A DNA stretch of 7,018 nt, from NCBI GenBank assembly GCA_028284105.1, contig JANQSK010000115.1, forward strand, positions 1-7,018. The letters run 5' to 3'. A program made the position numbers and the translations under genes. The notes beneath the pieces are model-generated. The model worked only from the letters and a program-made list of their open reading frames with translations, searched no databases and was not told where the DNA came from. Below, one piece after another: positions 1 to 4,438 of the stretch; the stretch's first letter is position 1, and each line of letters opens with the position of its first letter. The DNA is from Anaerolineae bacterium. Lineage in GTDB: Bacteria > Chloroflexota > Anaerolineae > Promineifilales > Promineifilaceae.

Positions 1-1
1 G

Positions 2-205
2 ATGCGCAATATTCGCCAAAATTTGGGCTGGGCATTTGGATACAATGTGGCCCTTATTCCGATTGCAGCGGGTATTTTGGCACCTTTCGTTTGGGCACCT
101 GACTTCCTACGGCAGCTTCATCCCATTTTGGCAGCAGGGGCGATGGCTTTCTCGAGTATCAGCGTTGTGACCAACGCCCTAAGATTGCGAAGATTGCAGT
201 TGTAA
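2..205 (+). CDS. copA: Cu(I)-translocating P-type ATPase, C-terminal fragment
   Basis: This is the 3' end of a gene that begins before the window; the first ATG at base 2 is almost certainly an internal Met. The 67 visible residues contain the last two membrane helices of a P1B-type copper-exporting ATPase of the inner membrane. Helix 7 (about residues 9-30) carries the Tyr-Asn pair Y14-N15, and helix 8 (about 41-62) carries M48-x-x-S51-S52. In the Cu(I) subgroup these two motifs join the CPC motif of helix 6 (outside the window) to bind the ion. The protein ends in the usual basic tail (TNALRLRRL). The family uses ATP to pump Cu(I) out of the cytosol. The stop codon is followed about 60 bases later by an intrinsic terminator, so this gene ends its own transcription unit. 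The copper specificity rests on the YN and MxxSS motifs; the rest of the protein cannot be seen. Confidence 0.9.
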   Translation: MRNIRQNLGWAFGYNVALIPIAAGILAPFVWAPDFLRQLHPILAAGAMAFSSISVVTNALRLRRLQL

Positions 206-266
206 GAGAAAAATAAAAATCGGGGTGTGAGCCTACGGTAAAAACTGAATTCGCGTATAATTTCGA

Positions 267-296
267 GGGCGGCTTGCAAGAAAGCCGTCCTTTTTT
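267..296 (+). terminator. Rho-independent terminator after the copper ATPase
   Basis: A 9-bp stem (267-275 with 282-290, one G-U pair) closes a 6-nt loop and runs straight into six T residues (291-296). This is a textbook intrinsic terminator for plus-strand transcription leaving the ATPase gene. It lies only 21 bases before the ATG of the DUF3105 gene, so that gene either has its start site very close to or inside this structure, or depends on read-through. A TATAAT at 256-261 just before the stem has no convincing -35 partner. Confidence 0.85.
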
Positions 297-317
297 GATC
301 AATGTAAGGAGTCGAGA

Positions 318-890
318 ATGACTAGAAGACCAGTAAATGATACTTCCTCAGGGATGAATCCCATTGTAATAGGGGCAATTGTGATTGGCGTTGCCTTGTT
401 GGGAGTGTTGCTATTTTTAAATATTCGTGGACCAGCACCTATTGAAGGTGTTGTTGAATTTAGCCCACGTGAGCGTGGCCATGATTCAGAGCTTGTTTAT
501 CTGTTTGAGGATTATGAACTACCCCCTCCAGGTGGACAGCATAATCCCGTTTGGCAGAATTGTGGTATTTATGACGAGCCTATCGCCCCTGAGCATGTGA
601 TTCACTCTTTGGAGCACGGTGCCGTTTGGGTTGCTTATCAACCAGATTTGCCTGCTGACCAAATTGAAGCGCTTGAAGATGCCGTTCGTGGTGAATCATT
701 TGCATTGCTAAGCCCGTACCCCAACTTAAAGAGCCCTGTTGTGCTGACATCATGGCAGGTGCAACTTGAATTAAATGATGGGAACGATCGCCGTGTAGGC
801 CGCTTCTTGAATCGCTATCAAAACAGCGAATTCACCCCAGAACGCGGGGCGACATGCTTAAGCGGTACCTCTGACATTGCGGACCAATGA
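318..890 (+). CDS. DUF3105 family membrane-anchored protein
   Basis: A 190-residue protein of the DUF3105 family, whose function is not established. A short polar N-terminus is followed by one hydrophobic helix (about residues 14-36), which predicts a signal anchor with the rest outside the membrane. The domain signature is visible as PPPGGQH (69-75), then a Trp/Cys/Gly-Tyr stretch (W79, C82, G83, Y85), HSLEHG (96-101) and VAYQP (105-109). The conserved histidines H75, H96 and H100 and two cysteines (C82, C180) outside the membrane could support metal binding or a disulfide, but that is inference. The start is well supported: TAAGGAG at 305-311 sits 6 bases before the ATG. The stop codon overlaps the next start (ATGA, 887-890), so translation of the two genes is probably coupled. 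The location next to a copper ATPase may be coincidence, because a terminator separates them. Confidence 0.85.
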   Translation: MTRRPVNDTSSGMNPIVIGAIVIGVALLGVLLFLNIRGPAPIEGVVEFSPRERGHDSELVYLFEDYELPPPGGQHNPVWQNCGIYDEPIAPEHVIHSLEHGAVWVAYQPDLPADQIEALEDAVRGESFALLSPYPNLKSPVVLTSWQVQLELNDGNDRRVGRFLNRYQNSEFTPERGATCLSGTSDIADQ

Positions 891-1294
891 TCCGATCAAA
901 TTTTCAAAAGATTGAAGATTTCCAGAAGGCGGCTGGTGCAATACGGCCGTCTTCTCCTACTATTCCCGATTTAGACATCCTGCAATTTCGCCTCAAGCTC
1001 ATTTCTGAAGAGTTTGAAGAAGTGCAAGAGGCGATTTCCCAGATGACATCCCAACCTCATGAGAATGATGAAGGTGATCTAGCCGCATTAGCGCATGAGC
1101 TAGCCGATTTGCTTTACGTGGTGTATGGGACATTTTCTGCTTGTGGAATCGATGCTGATCCAGTGTTTGCTGAAATTCATCGCGCCAATATGACAAAAAT
1201 GGATGGACCGCGACGTGCAGATGGGAAGTTGCTTAAGCCACCTGGTTGGCACCCTGCTGATGTGGAATCTGTTTTGGCAAAAATGAGGGGATAG
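887..1294 (+). CDS. MazG-like nucleotide pyrophosphohydrolase
   Basis: A 135-residue all-alpha NTP pyrophosphohydrolase of the MazG/phosphoribosyl-ATP pyrophosphatase superfamily. The metal-binding pattern is present: SEEFEEVQEA (40-49), supplying E41/E42 and E44/E45 on one helix, and HELADLLYVVYGT (70-82), supplying E71 and D74 on the next. After this comes the conserved tail EIHRANMTKM (96-105), and DGKLLKPPGW (112-121), as in single-domain house-cleaning enzymes such as Deinococcus DR2231. Members hydrolyse (d)NTPs to the monophosphate and pyrophosphate; the substrate here cannot be read from the sequence. The gene starts inside the stop codon of the DUF3105 gene (4-base overlap), has no independent Shine-Dalgarno of note, and is therefore probably translationally coupled. 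It is the last gene of this small operon; no clear terminator follows. One ACGGCCGT palindrome lies at 943-950, read as Arg-Pro. Confidence 0.85.
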   Translation: MIRSNFQKIEDFQKAAGAIRPSSPTIPDLDILQFRLKLISEEFEEVQEAISQMTSQPHENDEGDLAALAHELADLLYVVYGTFSACGIDADPVFAEIHRANMTKMDGPRRADGKLLKPPGWHPADVESVLAKMRG

Positions 1295-1482
1295 AAGAAA
1301 TCCCGAATCTGCGCCTTCCTCGGTGTGCCATTTCCCCAGAGGTGGCTGTTCAATGTGGTGGTAACCTTTGAACATGCCCGATAGTGTGCCTGAGTAAATC
1401 ACAATCTGAAGACTGCCTTGGACTTACTAAATATACGATGGTGATGAGGTATTAGCGCAGTTCGGTTCTTCTATTAAGGTTG

Positions 1483-1503
1483 CTCCATTTGTAGCAAATG
1501 GAG
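1483..1503. repeat. Perfect 9-bp inverted repeat
   Basis: CTCCATTTG (1483-1491) and CAAATGGAG (1495-1503) are exact reverse complements around a TAG loop. No T-run follows on either strand, so it is not an intrinsic terminator. It could be an operator-like site or part of an RNA. Confidence 0.7.
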
Positions 1504-1511
1504 GGTCAAGA

Positions 1512-1542
1512 TTTGCTTCATGATGTTATTTCTTGAAGCAAA
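1512..1542. repeat. Perfect 9-bp inverted repeat, 13-nt loop
   Basis: TTTGCTTCA (1512-1520) and TGAAGCAAA (1534-1542) pair perfectly. The structure starts 9 bases after the previous hairpin. There is no T-run after it. Confidence 0.65.
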
Positions 1543-1607
1543 ATAGAGTGTAATCAGTTGGCTCTGATGTTGCATTCCCCACTGGGTACTAAACGGCCGT
1601 AATTTAG

Positions 1608-1647
1608 GAGAGACATTGGTCCTAAAAGGGGTCCTAGGACCTCTCTC
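1608..1647. repeat. Compound inverted repeat with 12-bp palindrome
   Basis: GGTCCTAGGACC (1630-1641) is a perfect 12-bp palindrome. A second GGTCCT at 1618-1623 can pair with the same AGGACC (1636-1641). The flanking GAGAGA (1608-1613) pairs with TCTCTC (1642-1647), giving a larger stem with a 4-nt bulge. Two GGTCCT copies therefore compete for one partner. It lies just after the ACGGCCGT at 1593. Confidence 0.65.
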
Positions 1648-1690
1648 GATCAAACAATCCCAAAAATGTTACCAATTGAATGACGGCAAC

Positions 1691-1705
1691 CAACAATATT
1701 TGTTG
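1691..1705. repeat. Short inverted repeat CAACAA-TAT-TTGTTG
   Basis: CAACAA (1691-1696) and TTGTTG (1700-1705) flank TAT. This 15-bp site lies about 85 bases before the RNase PH start and could be an operator; no regulator is identifiable. Confidence 0.45.
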
Positions 1706-1788
1706 CTAGGTCGCAGATGAACAATAATTTTATAGTTTTGGAATGAATTGCCCCTATAAGCTGGGGTTAAACACGAAGGAAATGAATC

Positions 1789-2520
1789 ATGGCAAGAGCA
1801 GACGGCCGTTTAAATAATCAGCTAAGAGAAATTGAACTTGTCCCAAACTTTACAAAATGGGCTGAAGGGTCTGTGTTGTGCAAATTTGGGAATACCCACG
1901 TTTTGTGCAACGTGACATTAGAAGAGAGCTTACCGGGCTGGTTGAAGCATCGCGAAAACCCGCACGGCTGGGCCACGGCCGAATATGCGATGTTGCCACG
2001 CAGTACTCAGTCACGCACGCGCCGTGAACAGCGTTGGCCCAAAGGGCGCACCCAAGAAATTTCGCGTCTGATTGGACGAAGTTTGCGAATGGCGATTGAT
2101 CTACAAGCCCTTGGGGAACGGACGTTGACCGTGGACTGCGACGTGTTACAGGCAGATGGCGGTACCCGCACGGCAGCGATCACAGGAGGATGGGCCGCTG
2201 TGGCGTTGGCTTTACGGCCGTTAATCCAAGCCGGTGATTTACCCGAGAACGTACTTAAGCAGCAAATTGCTGCCATCTCAGTCGGTCTGATTGACGGTGA
2301 GATTATGCTCGACTTACCCTACATTGAAGACTCACAGGCTGAGGCTGATGTCAACATTGTGATGACAGCTAAAGGGGACCTCATTGAGGTTCAAGGAACG
2401 GCGGAAAAAGAACCCATCAGCACGGCTCAGTTTAATGAGATGATTACTTTGGCGTCAGAAGGAATCCAATCGTTGTGCAAAATTCAGCAAAACCTGATCG
2501 AATCGGTAACAACCCCTTAA
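1789..2520 (+). CDS. rph: Ribonuclease PH
   Basis: A 243-residue RNase PH, full length for the family (about 240-260). It is a cytosolic phosphorolytic 3'-5' exoribonuclease that uses phosphate to trim nucleotides beyond the CCA of tRNA precursors and releases nucleoside diphosphates; family members form hexameric rings. Visible signatures: the N-terminal DGR (5-7), GWATAEYAMLPRST (60-73), KGRTQEISRLIGRSLR (85-100) with the phosphate-binding Arg R87, and DCDVLQADGGTRTAAITGG (116-134). The acidic pair D181/D187 (EDSQAEAD) matches the catalytic metal-binding aspartates, followed by EVQGTAEKEPIS (200-211). The start is supported by AAGGA at 1776-1780, 8 bases upstream, and by the alignment of the N-terminal DGR motif. 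rph is often followed by the XTP/dITP pyrophosphatase gene; here that is absent and a terminator follows. Two ACGGCCGT copies lie in it, one on the conserved DGR codons. Confidence 0.97.
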   Translation: MARADGRLNNQLREIELVPNFTKWAEGSVLCKFGNTHVLCNVTLEESLPGWLKHRENPHGWATAEYAMLPRSTQSRTRREQRWPKGRTQEISRLIGRSLRMAIDLQALGERTLTVDCDVLQADGGTRTAAITGGWAAVALALRPLIQAGDLPENVLKQQIAAISVGLIDGEIMLDLPYIEDSQAEADVNIVMTAKGDLIEVQGTAEKEPISTAQFNEMITLASEGIQSLCKIQQNLIESVTTP

Positions 2521-2539
2521 ACAATTGTTAACAAAGGGG
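2513..2539. repeat. Nested inverted repeat over the rph stop codon
   Basis: CCCCTT (2513-2518) pairs with AAGGGG (2534-2539), enclosing the 10-bp palindrome AACAATTGTT (2520-2529). The rph stop codon lies in the structure. There is no T-run, so it is more likely an mRNA 3'-end stabiliser or incidental than a terminator. Confidence 0.45.
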
Positions 2540-2629
2540 AGGTATAGTAAGAGCAATAAAGCTTCGGGACGATTTCGCGAAACGAATGACTCCCAAATTT
2601 GCTTGCCTTCTACTCCCTTCTCCCTCAAT

Positions 2630-2680
2630 AAACGAAGTCAGACCCTCTCTGACTTCGTTTGTGCTTTTCCTTCACTTTTT
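2630..2680 (+). terminator. Strong intrinsic terminator after rph
   Basis: A perfect 12-bp stem, AAACGAAGTCAG (2630-2641) with CTGACTTCGTTT (2649-2660), has a 7-nt loop and is followed by T-rich sequence (CTTTTCC, then CACTTTTT to 2680). It ends the rph transcript. A 62-codon open frame starting at 2525 overlaps it and is not considered a gene. Confidence 0.85.
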
Positions 2681-2702
2681 AAGAATTCCTTTTATTTCAA
2701 AA

Positions 2703-2709
2703 TAATCAA
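2703..2709. repeat. Target-site duplication, left copy (TAATCAA)
   Basis: TAATCAA directly abuts the left terminal inverted repeat of the foldback element. An identical copy abuts the right end at 2923-2929. Confidence 0.75.
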
Positions 2710-2922
2710 CTGATGTTACGCAAAAAGGAAAGTCATGTCGAGCGAGATAACTCAAATAGAACTTCGCCTAAGAAACGAGTCGAGACATCTCAATATAAGG
2801 TGCCTTTCTTGAGTAAATGAGGCAAATGAGGAGATGTCTCGACTCACTATTTGTGGTATGGGTTCGTTTTGTAACATCGCTCGACATGACAGGTAGATTT
2901 GAAAGCCTGTGCGTAACATGAG
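2710..2922. mobile_element. MITE-like foldback element, 213 bp
   Basis: The element has 13-bp terminal inverted repeats, CTGATGTTACGCA (2710-2722) and TGCGTAACATGAG (2910-2922), with one mismatch. Inside are two further perfect arm pairs: a 14-bp pair GTCATGTCGAGCGA (2732-2745 with 2877-2890) and a 15-bp pair GAGTCGAGACATCTC (2777-2791 with 2831-2845). The two spacers between these pairs are both 31 nt long (2746-2776 and 2846-2876) but poorly complementary. Each half can also fold on itself, because ATGTC (2735-2739) pairs with GACAT (2784-2788). An exact 7-bp duplication, TAATCAA, flanks both ends, which is direct evidence of insertion. There is no coding capacity, so any movement would depend on a transposase elsewhere. 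The family is not recognised. It lies between the rph terminator and the small gene at 3038. Confidence 0.8.
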
Positions 2923-2929
2923 TAATCAA
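2923..2929. repeat. Target-site duplication, right copy (TAATCAA)
   Basis: Identical to 2703-2709 and directly adjacent to the right terminal inverted repeat. Confidence 0.75.
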
Positions 2930-3020
2930 TTCAAATATCAATGATTACGGATAAGGGTTGACTATTAGACAGTTGAACCAAGATTGTCCTGAAGATGTTG
3001 TGTTTTTTGTAAGGTTGCTT

Positions 3021-3040
3021 TACAGTAAATTTGAATTATG
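3021..3040 (+). promoter_or_regulatory. Possible leaderless start box of the 3038 gene
   Basis: No Shine-Dalgarno lies in the usual window before the ATG at 3038; the nearest AAGG is more than 20 bases away. The 17 bases ending in this ATG (3024-3040) match the 17 bases ending in the ATG at 3691 (3677-3693) at 14 positions. Both have an AGTAAA(A/T)T box ending about 7 bases before the ATG, the distance at which a -10 element would place the transcript start on the start codon. TTGTGT at 2998-3003 is a weak -35 candidate for TACAGT at 3021-3026. Confidence 0.35.
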
Positions 3041-3364
3041 TACCGTAGATTGATTGGGTTGTTGATTGCTGTTGTCGCATTAGGGAGTGCTTTTTTTGTC
3101 TTGAATGAAGATGAAGAAGTCGATCTCTTATGGTATGAGGGAGGGACACTGCATCAGTCGAGCATTGCAGAATGGCGCTTAGGCTCTGAACGAGATCAGC
3201 TTGCGACGACAGCAGATTGGGTTACATCATTTGAAGGATTTGCTGCACCTGAGGAAATTTTTGTAATGGCAAACCGACTTTTGGACTGTATCAACAACAC
3301 GGCCGTTTCCTCCCCCGAAACGACCCAAACCCATGCCGTTGCCACCACTTGTCATCAAAATTAA
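3038..3364 (+). CDS. Small membrane-anchored protein of unknown function
   Basis: I do not recognise this 108-residue protein as a named family. It starts with a short basic stretch (MYRR) and one hydrophobic helix (about residues 5-22), then an acidic run NEDEEVD (23-29). It therefore looks like a signal anchor or secreted small protein. The core DLLWYEGGTLHQSSIAEW (29-46), and DQLATTADWVTS (53-64), look like a compact conserved domain. The Trp/Gly/His-rich pattern recalls small proteins of unknown role in other bacteria, but I cannot name them. The last 20 residues (TAVSSPETTQTHAVATTCHQN region) are low in complexity and include an ACGGCCGT at 3299. The start lacks a Shine-Dalgarno and may be leaderless. 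The gene converges on a tRNA, with its stop codon 3 bases from the tRNA 3' end. The foldback element lies 115 bases upstream. Coding status is likely rather than certain. Confidence 0.6.
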   Translation: MYRRLIGLLIAVVALGSAFFVLNEDEEVDLLWYEGGTLHQSSIAEWRLGSERDQLATTADWVTSFEGFAAPEEIFVMANRLLDCINNTAVSSPETTQTHAVATTCHQN

Positions 3365-3367
3365 AGA

Positions 3368-3440
3368 TGCCCCTGGACGGACTCGAACCGCCAACCTACA
3401 GTTTAGGAAACTGACGCTCTATCCTTTGAGCTACAGGGGC
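3368..3440 (-). tRNA. tRNA-Arg (anticodon CCU)
   Basis: Read on the minus strand, this folds into a complete cloverleaf: a perfect 7-bp acceptor stem (GCCCCTG with CAGGGGC), a 4-bp D stem (GCTC/GAGC) with the GG pair in its loop, an anticodon arm with loop TTCCTAA giving CCU, and a 5-bp T stem around TTCGAGT. The discriminator base is A, and CCA is not encoded. The outermost anticodon-stem pair is T-T; the other four are Watson-Crick. It decodes AGG, usually a rare Arg codon. The nearest upstream sequence (3441-3500, read in reverse) contains TATCCT-like boxes but no clear promoter. Its 3' processing would involve RNase PH, encoded about 850 bases away. Confidence 0.95.
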
Positions 3441-3462
3441 TTGTCAATCCTTATGATCTTGA

Positions 3463-3498
3463 TAGGATACAGGATTGATTGAATGGTATCTTATCCTA
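3463..3498. repeat. 7-bp inverted repeat upstream of the tRNA gene
   Basis: TAGGATA (3463-3469) and TATCCTA (3492-3498) pair perfectly around a 22-nt loop. It lies in the likely promoter region of the minus-strand tRNA gene, so it could be a binding site; no regulator is identifiable. Confidence 0.4.
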
Positions 3499-3553
3499 AC
3501 TAATATTCCGTTACAAAAAAATTCAACTTTGTCCGGAGTAGGAATATTAAAAA

Positions 3554-3569
3554 ACTTTGGTAACAAAGT
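3554..3569. repeat. Short hairpin with GTAA loop
   Basis: ACTTTG (3554-3559) and CAAAGT (3564-3569) enclose GTAA, which on the plus-strand RNA is a GNRA-type tetraloop. It is a small structure and may be incidental. Confidence 0.35.
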
Positions 3570-3592
3570 ACGAATGCCCATTTTCAATGGAA

Positions 3593-3618
3593 TCTATCAA
3601 TCCAAGTCCGTTGATAGA
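3593..3618. repeat. Perfect 8-bp inverted repeat before the cyclotransferase gene
   Basis: TCTATCAA (3593-3600) and TTGATAGA (3611-3618) pair perfectly across 10 bases. The site lies about 75 bases before the ATG at 3691, a typical operator distance. No T-run typical of a terminator follows closely. Confidence 0.5.
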
Positions 3619-3673
3619 GACTGATTATTTTGCTTAAAATTTGTGGAAATTTGCACTGTTTTGAACGAAAAAT

Positions 3674-3693
3674 GTTAGTAAAATTGAGATATG
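3674..3693 (+). promoter_or_regulatory. Possible leaderless start box of the 3691 gene
   Basis: TAAAAT (3679-3684) matches the -10 consensus at 5 of 6 positions and ends 6 bases before the ATG, which would put the transcript start on the start codon. No Shine-Dalgarno is present. TTGCAC at 3651-3656 is the best -35 candidate, but its spacing of 22 is too long. The box is shared with the start of the gene at 3038. Confidence 0.4.
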
Positions 3694-4182
3694 TCTGAAT
3701 TAGTAAAAGTAAAACGGCCGTTTTTTGTGTATGGCACTTTATTGCCAGGGCAGCCCAACTACTACCTTTTGGAGTATGCCCTCACAAACTCAGCCCAAGC
3801 AACCATCCATGATTGCCAGCTGTACGACATGGGACCCTACCCAATGATGGTCGAGGCGCCAGGTGTAGATACAGTCGGCATGGTGATGGATGTTGATGAT
3901 GCTTTTGTTGCTGATGTTACCGCTAATTTAGATATGCTAGAGGGGTACGATCCACAAAATCACGACAGTTCGGCCTATAAACGTGTCTTGCGAAAAGTGA
4001 AGTTAGAAAACGGCCGTTTTGTTGAAGCTTGGGTGTACTTGGGTGCCAAAACATTTGTGAACGGCATGGAACCAATTGATAGTGGTGATTGGCGACAGCA
4101 TATGCGCACTAAACAGGCCCAAATCTCACATTGGTGGGAAACCATTGAGACCGTAGCGGGTTTACACCAATCAGAAGAATAA
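3691..4182 (+). CDS. Gamma-glutamylcyclotransferase-like (AIG2/GGCT fold) protein
   Basis: A 163-residue single-domain protein of the gamma-glutamylcyclotransferase/AIG2-like superfamily, cytosolic with no signal or membrane segment. The signature substrate-binding loop VYGTLLPGQ is at 13-21. The catalytic-type Glu lies in LDMLEGYDP (80-88, E84), followed by YKR (96-98) and the beta strand EAWVYLG (112-118). Members release 5-oxoproline from gamma-glutamyl amines, amino acids or peptides, or cleave related amides; the exact substrate is not predictable here. The C-terminal 40 residues (GDWRQHMRT... to the end) form a helical extension. There is no Shine-Dalgarno, and the start may be leaderless. 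Two ACGGCCGT copies occur (3714, read as Arg-Pro; 4010, read as Gly-Arg). The gene appears to stand alone, with about 250 bases of non-coding sequence on each side. Confidence 0.85.
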   Translation: MSELVKVKRPFFVYGTLLPGQPNYYLLEYALTNSAQATIHDCQLYDMGPYPMMVEAPGVDTVGMVMDVDDAFVADVTANLDMLEGYDPQNHDSSAYKRVLRKVKLENGRFVEAWVYLGAKTFVNGMEPIDSGDWRQHMRTKQAQISHWWETIETVAGLHQSEE

Positions 4183-4210
4183 TTTTCCCAATTTATTTCC
4201 TGCGACCCAT

Positions 4211-4235
4211 TTCCATTGATTCCCAGCCAATGGAA
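4211..4235. repeat. Perfect 8-bp hairpin after the cyclotransferase gene
   Basis: TTCCATTG (4211-4218) and CAATGGAA (4228-4235) enclose a 9-nt loop. It begins 28 bases after the stop codon. The lack of a T-run on either strand argues against a classical intrinsic terminator, but it may mark the 3' end of that mRNA. Confidence 0.5.
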
Positions 4236-4255
4236 CCTCCAGCACAACAATTTAT

Positions 4256-4415
4256 GTGATTGACAGAAAGTTTTCTAAAAAAGATGCCTTACAAAGGCTG
4301 TCAATCACCGAGAAAATCACAATCATTGAAGCTGATTTAAGTTTTACAATTTTTTGTGATTTACTTGGTGAAACCATAATTTAGGTCTTTTTTCAAGTCA
4401 CTTTTGGGTTTTCAC
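4256..4415 (+). promoter_or_regulatory. Overlapping alternative stems upstream of phosphofructokinase
   Basis: Three inverted repeats follow each other and share bases. Stem A: GTGATTGACAG (4256-4266) with CTGTCAATCAC (4298-4308), 11 perfect pairs, 31-nt loop. Stem B: 4305-4322 with 4354-4371, 18 positions with 16 Watson-Crick pairs, one G-U and one A-A, also with a 31-nt loop. Stem C: GTGAAACC (4368-4375) with GGTTTTCAC (4407-4415), 8 pairs and one bulged T. A and B exclude each other at 4305-4308, and B and C at 4368-4371. Stem C ends 24 bases before the ATG. If transcribed, this is leader-switch architecture. A DNA-level reading is also possible: a consensus TTGACA lies at 4260-4265 without a good -10, and CATAAT at 4375-4380 has only TTGTGA at 4354-4359, with a short 15-bp spacer. 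Confidence 0.55.
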
Positions 4416-4438
4416 ATCAATACGAAGAGGACATTGCA

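Larger units (their letters stand above)
1295..1788. other. Long gene-free region with several hairpins
   Basis: No credible coding region is seen on either strand. The first 185 bases hold nothing I can name. From 1483 to 1705 there are four compact inverted repeats (listed separately) and one ACGGCCGT. The final 80 bases should hold the promoter of the RNase PH gene. TATAGT at 1731-1736 and TATAAG at 1755-1760 are possible -10 boxes, but neither has a recognisable -35 at the right distance. A non-coding RNA or a decayed mobile element would fit, but neither is shown. Confidence 0.5.

Noticed and set aside
256..261. TATAAT as a promoter for the DUF3105 gene
   Set aside because: No -35 element or extended -10 is found at the right distance, and the transcript would start inside the terminator stem. 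It is kept only as a possibility in a finding.
1100..1402. 100-codon minus-strand open frame overlapping the MazG-like gene
   Set aside because: Shadow of a well-supported gene on the opposite strand; no domain, no good ribosome binding site.
1630..1641. GGTCCT/AGGACC hairpin as a T-box antiterminator or known riboswitch
   Set aside because: The T-box bulge sequence is missing, no aminoacyl-tRNA synthetase or amino-acid gene follows, and no known riboswitch consensus is visible.
2007..2276. 89-codon minus-strand open frame inside rph
   Set aside because: It lies wholly within RNase PH, and its Arg/Ser/Pro-rich composition reflects the antisense of conserved codons.
2525..2713. 62-codon open frame after rph
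   Set aside because: It overlaps the rph terminator and reaches into the foldback element. The product is Ser/Lys/Phe-rich without any recognisable feature, and there is no reason to prefer coding.
4211..4235. Hairpin after the cyclotransferase gene as an intrinsic terminator
   Set aside because: No T-run follows on either strand.
3975..4250. 91-codon minus-strand open frame over the end of the cyclotransferase gene
   Set aside because: Antisense shadow of conserved codons, with no recognisable protein features.
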